DNA from: Paraniabella hibiscisoli
GTDB lineage: Bacteria > Bacteroidota > Bacteroidia > Chitinophagales > Chitinophagaceae
NCBI RefSeq assembly: GCF_022512515.1
Contig: NZ_JAKWBK010000001.1
Span: 496,001 to 560,000, forward strand
Direction of reading: 5' to 3'
Length of the DNA stretch: 64,000 nt
This document shows positions 19,545-29,311 of the stretch, piece by piece. The translations under genes and the position numbers were made by a program. The first letter of the stretch is position 1. The number at the start of each line of letters is the position of its first letter. The notes below the pieces were generated by a model, which searched no databases, was not told the origin of the DNA, and worked only from the letters and a program-made list of their open reading frames with translations.

Positions 19545-20795
19545 ATGAGAATATTGACCTGGCTTACCTGCCTGGCCTTATGTCCTATGTTTGTATGGGC
19601 GCAGGACAAAGCCTTATACCTGAATCCTGAAAATGCACTGGGCCTCAAAGCCTCCGTAATATTTTCTGAAGCTGAGCTGATACCCCTGGAAACCACCAAA
19701 GCCAGCAGCTTTAATAATGTGCAGAATTTCCTGGTAACACCTCATCATTTTGTGCTGCTCGACAATATAGCGAACGCCGTACTCATTTTTGATAAACAGG
19801 GAAAGTTTCTATACAAGTATAAGAAGAAGAAATTCCGGATAACAGGTGTTCAATACGTAGCTTCAAAAAATGCGCTCTTCATCAAAGCCCTCAATAAAAA
19901 CTATACCATTCCCGAACTGAAAGCGCAGCAAATGATTGAGCAATCAGTCAAAACAGATTTTTCAAAATACACCAGCCTGGAACTATTGTACCTGGATAAA
20001 ACCTCGAACTACCGGGTTGAGAATCTGCCAACACCCCGTTATGCGCTTAACAATATTTTTTATTTAAACGGCTACTACCTCTCAGTAAGCAGCCGGTACA
20101 ACAAATATTTAAAAGATACCATAGATTATCACCTGGATCTTATCAAAGACAATAAAATCGTAAAATCATACTTTCCTTTTATTAACCTCCCTAAGCTACC
20201 GCCCTACTATTCCAACGTTGATTTTTCCATTAACAACACGCTGGATGAAAATTCACTCCTGATTCAAAAGCAGTTTGACAATACTATTTACAGGCTTACG
20301 CCCGACTCGCTTTATCTGGAATATAAATTTGTTTTCCCCGCTGATCAGACAATGACCGGAGAGTTCCAGTCTACCATGTTTCGCAGCAACATAGAACATA
20401 ACACAGCCGTTAATAAAAACAATAAAGTAATATCAGGTTTAAATAACCTCGTAGAGCATAAACACTTATTATTCTTTTCTGCAAGAGCTGTTAATTACGC
20501 ACAAAAAAACTATCTCTTCAACACGGTTGACAATAAACTGTATGACCTGGGGAAAATAACTACAGACAGCGTTGTGTACAATTTGCCTCCCAAGATCTTC
20601 TCATCTATTACAGAGCAGGATGAAGAATATGTTTACACAAGAATATCAAGTGTAGACCTGTTAAAAGAAAAAGATAAGCTGCTCGCTCAGAATAAAGAGC
20701 TGCCTTCAAAAACAAAGAACCTGTTAACTAAGCTCGATAAGTTCGACAATGCGATCGTTATTAAATTAAAAGTAAAACCATCAACTGCTAAATAA
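19545..20795 (+). CDS. exported 6-bladed beta-propeller-like protein
   Basis: The 416-residue protein starts with a signal peptide (MRILTWLTCLALCPMFVWAQ). The region reading AELIPLETTKASSFNNVQNFLV..HHFVLLDNIANAVLIFDKQGKFLYKY is typical of Bacteroidota 6-bladed beta-propeller proteins (first blade: "IPLET...I..IFD..GKF"). No lipobox is visible. Its stop overlaps the ATG of the next gene by one base, so the two are translationally coupled and probably act together at the outer membrane. Ligand unknown. Confidence 0.72.
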   Translation: MRILTWLTCLALCPMFVWAQDKALYLNPENALGLKASVIFSEAELIPLETTKASSFNNVQNFLVTPHHFVLLDNIANAVLIFDKQGKFLYKYKKKKFRITGVQYVASKNALFIKALNKNYTIPELKAQQMIEQSVKTDFSKYTSLELLYLDKTSNYRVENLPTPRYALNNIFYLNGYYLSVSSRYNKYLKDTIDYHLDLIKDNKIVKSYFPFINLPKLPPYYSNVDFSINNTLDENSLLIQKQFDNTIYRLTPDSLYLEYKFVFPADQTMTGEFQSTMFRSNIEHNTAVNKNNKVISGLNNLVEHKHLLFFSARAVNYAQKNYLFNTVDNKLYDLGKITTDSVVYNLPPKIFSSITEQDEEYVYTRISSVDLLKEKDKLLAQNKELPSKTKNLLTKLDKFDNAIVIKLKVKPSTAK

Positions 20796-23674
20796 TGAGA
20801 ACTGTATTATTGCTATGCTTCATAGCTTTCCTCCCATCGGCATTGATGGCACAAAAAATACCGGCGGTGTCAAGGGTATCATCTACGATTCGATTAACGA
20901 TTATGCTTTACAATCGGCCTCTATATCCGTTTATAAACAATCCGACTCCAGCATTGTAGAGTTTCAGCTCAGTAATACCTCGGGGAATTTGATATTAAAA
21001 ATCTACCACCGAAAGTACCCCTGTATATGATCGTATCCCACACAGGATACAGGCCGGTGGTAAAAAACCTTCAGCTGGATAGTTTGAACATGGTCACAGA
21101 TTTCAAAAAATTATTCCTGTACCAGAAAGCAGAAAATGAAATGGATGAGGTGGTGGTAAAAGCCGTACAGCCTATAAGAATGAACGGGGATACGCTTGAA
21201 ATAAACCCGGATGCTTTTAAACTGGATTCGAATGCAGTAGTAGAAGACATGCTGATGCGGGTACCCGGCCTTACGGTTTGGGGCGATGGAACGATTACCA
21301 TGAATGGCCGAAAACTGGAAAAAGTATATGTAGATGGCAAACCTTTTTTGGCGGAGCCGCGCAAACAGCTACACAAAATCTGCCCAAAAACGCTATTGAA
21401 AAATTCAACTGTACCAGGAAAAAGACCTTTCTAAAGTACAGCAGTCTGAAGAAAAAGCAGACTCATCATACGCTATGAATATTAAGCTGAAAGCTGATAA
21501 AAAGAAAGGTATGTTTGGTAAAGTAGGAGCCGGCTACGGAACAGATGAGCGATACACAGGAGACGGAGTTATGCAATTCTATAACAAACGGACACAGGCG
21601 GGCTTTGCTGCGGGTATCAATAATATCAATAAGGAAGAAGGCACAGGCGAAAATGCTTTTTGGAAAACACGTTTAAGTCTAATTTCAGGGTATTCTTTGG
21701 CGGACGCGGTGGTAGCGCTGACGGTATCACCAGGCGAACTTACGCCAATGCCAAAGTACAGCATAGTTTTTCTGAATCTGATAATTCGCAATTCTACAAC
21801 CGCATGTCGGCAGACTATGGATACCTGAATACCCTAAGAAACGTATTAACTAATACAACCAATATTCAGAATATCACGCAAAACAACAGCAGCTATAAAT
21901 TATCCAACATTAGCGAGAGCAGGGGCATGAATAATGCTACCAGTAACAATGTGAAGTTTATGTATGAGAATCGAAAACAATTCGGCAACTTCGTAAACAT
22001 TACAGCCAATTATACCAACCAGTTTACCACAGGCGATAACGAATCTACCACCAATGTTTTCAAAAACGATTCTACCGCAATAAGTACCGCTCTTAATCGC
22101 AGCAGGTCTACCACGGTTAATGACAACCTGAACATGTTTGGTTTTATACGCTCGAACGATGCCGGACAGTTACAGGACCCCGCAAAAACTTTATGTTGTT
22201 TTTTAACGGAGGTTACAATAACTCCAGCAGCAATAGCAATACGGTGAGCCGGTTCCTCTCGTATATCGACACCATTCCTTCTGATTTAATTGACAGAAAG
22301 TACAATAACCTTAATCGTAATTATAATGCCAGCTTAACCCTCAACTACGATGGTTTCAAAAGCCTGATATTCGGCATCTATAACTTCTTTAACATTGACC
22401 TTTCCCTGGCCAACGATATCAGCATCAACAGAAGTGAGATGGATTCGCGGGTTTCCGACCTGGATACGCTCACCAATTTATACAGGCAGAATGACCTTTT
22501 GACCAATAACAATATACTCACGAACTTTTCTTACAAACCAGGTTTTAGTTTAAGAAAGTCTATCAGTAAATCGGTATGGGAAAAATACAATTACTGGTTC
22601 TCTATGGGCGTGGAATTAAAATACCAGTTCCTGAATCAAAAAAATGAATCCAGCTTTTTGTTTCGCAATTTAGATAGGAATTTCACGGCTTTTACGCCCA
22701 ACCTGAACATGAATTTTAATTACACTAAGAACAACGCGTATAGGATCAATACCTATTTATGGGCAAATATGAATCAAACCCCTGCTTCTATTGATCAACT
22801 GTATCCCTTGGTAGATAGTACCAACCGGTATAGTATTATAGCAGGTAATCCTAATCTTAAAGCCTCTACCAACACCTATAGTAACTGGAACTTCGACATT
22901 AGCCGGGCCAAAATGAATACCAAAAGTAACTACAGTGCAAGCATAGGTTTAAACTACAACAATACAGCTAATGCCGTTAGTGATAATCTTGTATACGATA
23001 GCTCAGGCAGAAGTATCCGTTACCTCATCAATGTAGATAATCAAACAGCTATCAGTGGAAACTTTAGTTCCCGGTTTTCGACTAACCTTAGTAAATTAAG
23101 CAATATCAACTTTTCTTACAGGCTCAACTTATCTACCAACGAACGGCCAGGATTTATTAACTCTGTTAGTTCCACATCTACCAATAATTCAATTTCAAAT
23201 AACCTTAGTGCTACTTACAGTCTCATAGACAAATTCAATATCACAATAGGCGAAACCATTGCCACTAATAGAAGTATACAGCAAAGTTCCAGTCGCATCA
23301 GCTCCCTTATACGTAACTATACCACTTCCGGAAATATCAACTATTTCCTTACAAAGGAGCTCACATTGAACACATCGCTCAACTATCAGAACAATATAGC
23401 AGCTAACGGTAATTCTGCAAAAGCTACGATCTGGAATGCCAACGCTATTTATCGTTTTATGCAGCAGAAGGCAGAGTTAAAACTTTCAGCTTTCGACCTT
23501 TTACGCCAGAACCGGAATATCACCAATTTTATTGAACGTAATACGGCAACAACAACTATTTCCAATGGCCTGCAACAATATTTCATGGTCACCTTCTCTT
23601 ACTATCCAAGGAAATTTGGAGGAAGATCGGGAGTGCCGCCCCCACCGTCTGGAGCCATGATGATAGTTAGGTAA
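20795..23674 (+). CDS. outer-membrane beta-barrel family protein, TonB-receptor-like (several frameshifts)
   Basis: It starts at 20795 with signal peptide MRTVLLLCFIAFLPSALMAQ. A missing A near 20857 precedes NTGGVKGIIYDSINDYALQSASISVYK (carboxypeptidase-like domain). A missing T near 20990 precedes DIKNLPPKVPLYMIVSHTGYRPVV. The plug-like part reads EMDEVVVKAVQPIRMNGDTLEINPDAFKLDSNAVVEDMLMRVPGLTV. Further breaks near 21345, 21410, 21680 and 22180 split a barrel rich in Asn and aromatic residues that ends in a Gly/Pro tail (GGRSGVPPPPSGAMM). Restored length is about 960 residues, matching the OMP_b-brl_3 type. Cargo unknown; the partner is the propeller protein upstream. Confidence 0.85.
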
Positions 23675-23681
23675 AATGATC

Positions 23682-23712
23682 AAAAGCCGTCTTTCACAGG
23701 ACGGCTTTTTTC
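23682..23712 (+). terminator. Rho-independent terminator
   Basis: The 10-bp stem AAAAGCCGTC/GACGGCTTTT (23682-23691 with 23700-23709) is followed by more T. It lies directly after the barrel gene. Confidence 0.88.
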
Positions 23713-23755
23713 TGTGCGCCAAAAACTTTACTTTTAGACCTGTTTATCCGTTTAT

Positions 23756-25869
23756 ATGTACAGCAAAGAAAATACCATCGCCCTGCAGGAAACGACGCAG
23801 GCGCTTTTAAAAGATACTCCTGAAACGCTTACCTCCCTGGAAAGTACTGAACAGCTACGCCAGGCATTGCGTTTTCATGAATACCGGTACTACGTTTTAA
23901 GCGACCCGTTGATTGCTGATGGGGAGTATGATCAGCTATTTAAGCTACTGGAGAGAACAGAACAAGCTCATAAAGACTGGATCAGCAAAGATTCCCCCAC
24001 GCAAAGAGTGGCCAAAGAGCTGACAGGCAATTTTGTAACGGTACAACATTTGGTGCCAATGCTGTCTCTGGACAACTCGTATAACGAAGCCGACCTGAAA
24101 GATTTTGACAGGAAAGCTAAACTACTATCCAAACTGGATACGATCACCTATTGTGTAGAACCCAAATTTGACGGCGGTAGCATCTCTCTTATATATGAAA
24201 ATGATTTGCTCGTACGCGGCGCCACCCGTGGCAATGGTGTGGCAGGAGATGATGTAACCACCAATATAAAACAAATACGCACGCTCCCTCTCTCTGCACG
24301 CTTCAGCGATTACGGATTGCAGCAGGTTGAAATTCGCGGTGAAGTGCTAATGAATAAAAACAGCTTTAAAAAGTATAACGACTCTCTGATAGAAAAAGGT
24401 TTAGCGCCCCTGGCAAACCCACGCAATGCAGCAGCAGGAACGCTTCGCATTAAAGACTCCGCGGAAGTGAAAAGAAGAAACCTGGAAGCCTTTGTTTACC
24501 ATATTAGCGATTATACACTACTCCCCGGAAGAGAAATACCTGAAGAGCTGACCACGCATGAGGGCTCTCTGAAACTCCTATGGGAGCTGGGTTTCAGAAG
24601 CCCGGTTAAAGAAATGCGTGTATTTGACGGCATTGATCCGGTAGTAACGTACTGCCTGGAATTTGAGGGTAAAAGAGATGACCTCCCCTATGAAATTGAT
24701 GGAATGGTCATCAAAGTCAATAGCTTCGATCTGCAGGATCAGTTAGGCATGACCTCTCACCATCCAAGATGGGCCATGGCTTTTAAATTTAAAGCCCGCC
24801 AGGGAACCAGCAAATTATTAAATGTAGATTTCCAGGTAGGGCGCACAGGCTCTATTACCCCGGTTGCCAAAATCGACCCGGTATATATCGGCGGCGTTAC
24901 CGTAAGTTCCATTTCTCTGTTTAACGAGGATGTAATAAGGGAGAAAGACCTGATGATTGGCGACACGGTATTGGTTGAAAGAGCAGGTGATGTGATCCCC
25001 TACATCGTAAAACCGCTCTCAGAATTGCGTACCGGGGCAGAAACGAAAATAGAATTTCCTCAAAATTGTCCCGTCTGCGCCAGTAGCTTAGTTAAAGAAG
25101 AAGGAGAAGCGGCCTGGCGCTGTGTAAATATTGAATGTCCTGCCCAGGTGGTAGAGCGCATGATCCATTATGTAAGCAAAGATGCGCTGGACATTAAAGG
25201 ATTCGGAGAGGCCAATATCAAGAAGTTTTACGATCTCGGGTTATTAAAAGACATTCCCGGCATTTACAGGCTCGACTTTGAAGCCATTGGCAAGCTCGAG
25301 GGGTTTGGCGCCAAATCAATTGAAAAACTTAAAGAAGCGATACAGCAAAGCAAAAAACAGCCTTTGCACCGGCTCATTTTTGCCCTGGGCATACGGTTTG
25401 TAGGCGAAACAACAGCCAAAGTGCTGGCGCAGAAAGTAGCTCACCTGTTGGATCTCCGCAATTTTTCGCAGGAAGCCTTACAGGAACTGGAAGATATCGG
25501 CCCAAAAGTAGCGGGAAGTATTGTTCATTTTTTAGCAGCGAGGACAATATTAAAATGCTGCAGGAACTGGAAGAGATGGGTATTGAAATGAACAATAGCA
25601 TCAAACAAATGCATGGCGGCGGGGAACTAGAAGGCGTAACTTTTCTTTTTACCGGAACACTTCCTACACTAAAAAGAAGTGAGGCTGAAGAAATGGCGGA
25701 AGCTAAGGGCGGAAAAATACTGGGCGGCGTTAGCGCCAAACTCAACTATCTGGTGGTAGGTGAAGATGCCGGCAGCAAATTGGATAAAGCCAAAAAATTA
25801 AATACCATAAAAATTATCAGCGAAGCCGAATTCCTTAAAATGATCGCTTCAGAAAATACCGGTTCTTAG
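23756..25869 (+). CDS. ligA: NAD-dependent DNA ligase (frameshift)
   Basis: LigA seals nicks in replication and repair using NAD. Order: Ia domain (residues 1-70, FHEYRYYVLSDPLIADGEYDQLF), adenylation domain with active Lys in CVEPKFDGGS (about residue 136) and RGATRGNGVAGDDVT. The OB fold follows (VGRTGSITPVAKIDPV), then a four-Cys zinc finger (CPVC...CVNIEC), HhH repeats (LEGFGAKSIEKLKEA, LEDIGPKVAGSI) and a C-terminal BRCT (TFLFTGTLPTLKRSEAEEMAEAKGGK). A missing T in the T6 run near 25535 splits the frame before SSEDNIKMLQELEEMG. Restored length is about 704 residues. The gene is essential, so the break is a sequencing artefact. Confidence 0.96.
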
Positions 25870-25876
25870 GAGCCGG

Positions 25877-26349
25877 TTATTGATCCAATACTTTCACACT
25901 TCTTGAAAAGCTCTCTTCCAGGGATATAAAGGTCTCGGTTCGTTCAATGCCCTTTATTTTCTGCAGCTTTTCGTGCAACACATCTCTTAATTCTGAGATA
26001 TCCTTACATACAATTTCAGCAAACATGCTATAATTGCCGGTGGTATAATTTAAACGTACTATTTCATTGATCTTATGAAGTTCCTTAGCTACCGAATCAT
26101 ATAACGAGCTCTCTCTCTCAGGTAAATACCAATAAAAGCAATTACATCATACCCCAGGAGCTTAAGGTCGGGATTTAAACGGGTACCTTTTACTACGCCA
26201 TCCTTTTGCAGCTTTTTAATACGCACATGTATAGTACCTCCCGAAACAAATAATTTCTTTCCCAGGTCGGCATAAGAGATTTCTGCATCGTCCATCATAT
26301 GCTCAATAATCTGCAGATCGAGCTTATCAAGATTTAATTTAGAATTCAT
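25877..26349 (-). CDS. Lrp/AsnC family transcriptional regulator (frameshift)
   Basis: The N-terminal winged helix-turn-helix reads LDKLDLQIIEHMMDDAEISYADLGKKLFVSGGTIHVRIKKLQKDGVVKG. The linker strand YDVIAFIGIYL starts the ligand-binding RAM domain. A slip in a GA repeat near 26110 breaks the frame; the other frame gives SLYDSVAKELHKINEIVRLNYTTGNYSMFAEIVCKD and ends EESFSRSVKVLDQ at 25877. Restored length is about 157 residues, normal for the family. It is convergent with ligA (8-base gap) and divergent from the tRNA-like RNA gene. Effector, probably an amino acid, is unknown. Confidence 0.9.
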
Positions 26350-26434
26350 ATTTCAGCAGCTTTAATTTGATATAATCTAATACTATTCGCAATTTATTGA
26401 AAAAATACTATATTTTGAAAAAATTATTAAAATA

Positions 26435-26467
26435 TTTGGAACGAACGCCCATTTATATTTATTTTTG
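26435..26467 (+). promoter_or_regulatory. consensus Bacteroidota promoter of the structured RNA
   Basis: The -33 element TTTG (26435-26438) is separated by 21 bases from the -7 element TATTTTTG (26460-26467), which fits TTTG-N19-21-TAnnTTTG exactly. Predicted start is near 26473. Confidence 0.75.
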
Positions 26468-26506
26468 TTCTAACAACGCCTGATAATACAGGTAAAGTTC
26501 TTAAAA

Positions 26507-26669
26507 TTGTGGGGTGATGAAACTTTTGGCAGACATGCCCTCTTGTCTCGAGGGTGAGGATCACGGAATAAACACAACATAGAGCCGACCGTCAGGCCGA
26601 CCAGGATTGACCACTAACTTTGTGTTGCGGCTAACCGCCTCGTGGAGGTTCGACCCCTCCCCTACAGCA
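26507..26669 (+). ncRNA. tRNA-like structured RNA with a giant variable region
   Basis: GC-rich sequence in AT-rich surroundings folds like a type II tRNA. An acceptor-like stem (26507-26513 with 26661-26667, two G-U pairs) precedes a Leu-tRNA-like D arm with GGCAGA. An anticodon-like hairpin CCCTC-TTGTCTC-GAGGG spans 26538-26554. The T arm GGAGG-TTCGACC-CCTCC spans 26644-26660. Between the last two lie 89 bases instead of the usual 4-20. That insert has GAGG/CCTC and CGG/CCG pairs (26556-26566 with 26635-26641) and a perfect AACACAA/TTGTGTT stem (26571-26577 with 26620-26626). No CCA is encoded. I do not recognise a known family; aminoacylation is unproven. It has its own promoter and terminator. 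Confidence 0.65.
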
Positions 26670-26673
26670 TATT

Positions 26674-26702
26674 AAACCTTCGCCATTGGCGGAGGTTTTT
26701 TT
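26674..26702 (+). terminator. terminator of the tRNA-like RNA
   Basis: AAACCT..CGCC pairs with GGCG.AGGTTT around an ATT loop (26674-26684 with 26688-26698), then a T run follows. It sits five bases after the tRNA-like 3' end. Confidence 0.85.
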
Positions 26703-26902
26703 ATTGCCAACTTTTTGAGGATGAAGATGCTTACAACATCTTTATTCATAAAGCGTTCAATTTGGCCTAGCTGTAATAGTCATTGTGTTTTTGCTTAGTA
26801 CCCACTACTCACCCATTACACCACAGTAGCCAAATATAAAATTAATTTCCAACAAACCTTTCGGCGTCAGATACTTATTTTTGTAACCAACACAAAACAA
26901 AT

Positions 26903-27832
26903 ATGAAAAAGATACTATTTATAGTTGCTTTTTTAGGCAGCTTAACTGTTCTGGCCCAGGACGAGACTGTAAAAAACTTAAAGAAAGATTCAGAGAGACA
27001 GATCAAGAAGGACCCCAGTGATACCACTACCAAAACCTGGAAGACCGGTGGTTTTATTGGATTGAACGCAGCACAGGGTTCATTGAGCAACTGGGCTGCC
27101 GGAGGCGATAAATTTTCTCTGGCCCTTAACGGTAATCTTAGCACCTACGCTTTCTATAAAAAGAATAAACACTCATGGGATAATACACTGGATATTAACC
27201 TCGGATATATGAACACCACATCGCTGGGAAGCAGGAAGAATGATGACCGTATCGACCTGGTTTCAAAATATGGATATGCTATTGGTAAGAAATGGAATAT
27301 AGGCGCGCTGTTCAATTTCAGGTCGCAGATGTTTAAAGGCTACACCTACGACAGTGATGGCAATCGTACTTTTAGTTCTAACTTTTTATCGCCTGCCTAT
27401 GTATTACTAAGCCCGGGACTCGAATGGAAACCGAATAAAGAGTTTTCTGCTTTCATGTCTCCCGCTACCGTAAGATGGACCATCGTAAGAAATGACTCAC
27501 TTTCGGGTGTGGGCGCTTATGGTGTAGATAAAGGCAAACACGCAAAAACCGAGTTCGGTGCTTTTGCTTCACTTAATTATTTCAAAGAAGTTAATAAAAT
27601 GTTCTCTTACAGAAGCCGCCTGGACCTGTATGCCAACTACCTGGATAAGCCTAAAAATGTAGACGTTTATTGGACCAACCTGATCAACATGAAGCTTACC
27701 AAATACCTGACACTTACCTACAGTCTTGACATGATCTATGATGATGATGTAAGATTATTTGGCGCCAATAACGAATCTCCGGCAGCACAGATAAAATCTA
27801 TGTTGGGGTTAGGCTTCCTGGTAAAATTTTAG
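26903..27832 (+). CDS. DUF3078 family exported protein
   Basis: The intact 309-residue protein has signal peptide MKKILFIVAFLGSLTVLAQ. A charged linker is followed by a beta-rich body starting WKTGGFIGLNAAQGSLSNWAAGGDKFSLALNGNLSTYAFYKKNKHSWDN, the signature of DUF3078. The end LGLGFLVKF has the terminal aromatic residue of outer-membrane beta barrels, so an outer-membrane location is likely. A -7 element TATTTTTG lies at 26876-26883, 19 bases before the ATG. Function of the family is unknown. Confidence 0.88.
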   Translation: MKKILFIVAFLGSLTVLAQDETVKNLKKDSERQIKKDPSDTTTKTWKTGGFIGLNAAQGSLSNWAAGGDKFSLALNGNLSTYAFYKKNKHSWDNTLDINLGYMNTTSLGSRKNDDRIDLVSKYGYAIGKKWNIGALFNFRSQMFKGYTYDSDGNRTFSSNFLSPAYVLLSPGLEWKPNKEFSAFMSPATVRWTIVRNDSLSGVGAYGVDKGKHAKTEFGAFASLNYFKEVNKMFSYRSRLDLYANYLDKPKNVDVYWTNLINMKLTKYLTLTYSLDMIYDDDVRLFGANNESPAAQIKSMLGLGFLVKF

Positions 27833-27836
27833 CCGC

Positions 27837-28945
27837 TTAAGACTTTTCAATAACTGACCTGCAGTCGGATAAAAAAGCGTCTACCGCTTTTGTCAATAAT
27901 GTATCATCAGGATTGATAAAGCCATCATAAGCAAATTGTGAAGCACGGTAAAGAAGCTGCAGCAGGTTAAAATTGTCCTGATCAGCACTTATGGCGAATC
28001 TTTTGTCCATAAGATATTCTGCCAGGTATTGCTGCTCGGTTTGCCCCGGTGTAGGTATCAGCACTGATCTTTGTCTTAAAGCGTTAATATCCATTACCGA
28101 GCTATAACCGCTCCGGCACACAATTAATGCAGCTGAGCGCATGATCGGCTCCATTTCTGTTACGGGCAAATGGTTATAGACAGTTACGCCATCAATCGGG
28201 GGTAAGTCTTCCTGGAGTGGTTTGCCTCTTATAATAGTAACAGGCTGTTTAATATATTTTAACTGAGTCAAAACAGCTTGCTCAAAAATACTTCTCTGGG
28301 GTTCCGGACCGGAAAACACAAATAAAATCACCCCCTCTTTATTAGCAAAGGATGAGCTATGCACCCTTGTTAGCGCTCCCACATAAGAAACCGTATTGCG
28401 GGGCATTGAGGAAGGATGCGATAAAAGACCGGCCAGATTTTGAGCACCTTCAAAATCGGGTATCCAAACCCCGGAAAACCGGTTGATATACCTGTAATTA
28501 AATAATTGAGCCATATCATCCGCCCAACGGCCCAGCCCTGTTTGTATACGCAGCTGGTGGGTTATAAAAACACAGGGTATAGCCGGGTTAAAAAGCCCAA
28601 GCCGGTTATCGCTAATCACCCCATCAATCTTTTCGCGACGAATAACTTCTTTTAACCAGCTATTTTCCCGCTTTACAGCAGCTGCAATACGGGGCGCCTG
28701 CCGCATCATTTTCCATAAAAACCTTTGCGGGTATTGCTGTAAGCAACATTGTAACCTTCCAGAAACAAAAATTTATTATCGGGAAACTCCGCTGTTAAAA
28801 CCTTTTCCTGCACCTTATTTCCCGCCATTACCACTTCTACATTGCATTTCAGCAAAGCCTTAATAACGGGTATACAGCGGGTGGTATGTCCTAACCCCCA
28901 GTCTAAAGGAGCTACCAATATTCTTAATTTTCGGGGAAAAGGCAT
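27837..28945 (-). CDS. GT28/MurG-like glycosyltransferase (frameshift)
   Basis: It starts at 28945 with MPFPRKLRILVAPLDWGLGHTTRCIPVIKAL, the Gly/His-rich N-terminal nucleotide-sugar fold. A missing A near 28706 breaks the frame between KGFYGK and MMRQAPRIAAAV. The C-terminal half has the GT-B donor site VCRSGYSSVMDINALRQRSVLIPTPGQTEQQYLAEYL, as in UDP-GlcNAc transferases. Restored length is about 369 residues, no membrane span. It is convergent with the DUF3078 gene, only 4 bases apart. The acceptor (probably a cell-envelope glycan) is not predictable. Confidence 0.82.
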
Positions 28946-29042
28946 AGATATTGCTAAAAATATACTAGAACTTAAACCTTTTGTTTGATCTAATTGTAAA
29001 ATAAGGTAAATTTACTACTACACATTTTAGTTTGCCTGTAAA

Positions 29043-29285
29043 ATGAATAAATATCGCAGAGATATCATTTTGGTCATTAAAGACGACGCTGTTTACCCTA
29101 ATTCAATAGATACTCAGGTAGAATCCCTGAACTATGTAATTGCCTGTGTAGACAATAAAGAAGGTTTTTGCAAGGTTCATGAGCTGGTGAACCGGAACCG
29201 GATCACTTCCAGCAGCAGAAAAATACTGGCGGCCATAAAAAATGAACGTTTAAAACCATTCAGGTTTTTATTGAATAAAAATTAA
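29043..29285 (+). CDS. small hypothetical protein
   Basis: The 80-residue basic protein (MNKYRRDIILVIKDDAVYPNSIDTQ... to ...LKPFRFLLNKN) is soluble, without signal or recognised motif. The start is the only ATG in frame, and a strong bidirectional terminator follows immediately, which supports expression. It is convergent with rng. I do not recognise the family. Confidence 0.55.
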   Translation: MNKYRRDIILVIKDDAVYPNSIDTQVESLNYVIACVDNKEGFCKVHELVNRNRITSSSRKILAAIKNERLKPFRFLLNKN

Positions 29286-29308
29286 AAAGCTCCTCAACGG
29301 AGCTTTTT
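29284..29308. terminator. bidirectional terminator
   Basis: A perfect 10-bp stem AAAAAGCTCC/GGAGCTTTTT (29284-29293 with 29299-29308) has T runs in both readings. It lies between the small plus-strand gene and the 3' end of rng. Confidence 0.85.
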
Positions 29309-29311
29309 AAT

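Noticed and set aside
26535..26582. Small ORF inside the tRNA-like RNA (15 codons)
   Set aside because: It crosses predicted stems, has no upstream ribosome-binding context and no family resemblance; the fold explains the sequence better.
26507..26669. tmRNA or an ordinary tRNA-Asp
   Set aside because: No tmRNA-type tag ORF and no GGGGNTG start with a TTCGACAG motif are present, and an 89-base variable region excludes a normal tRNA-Asp.
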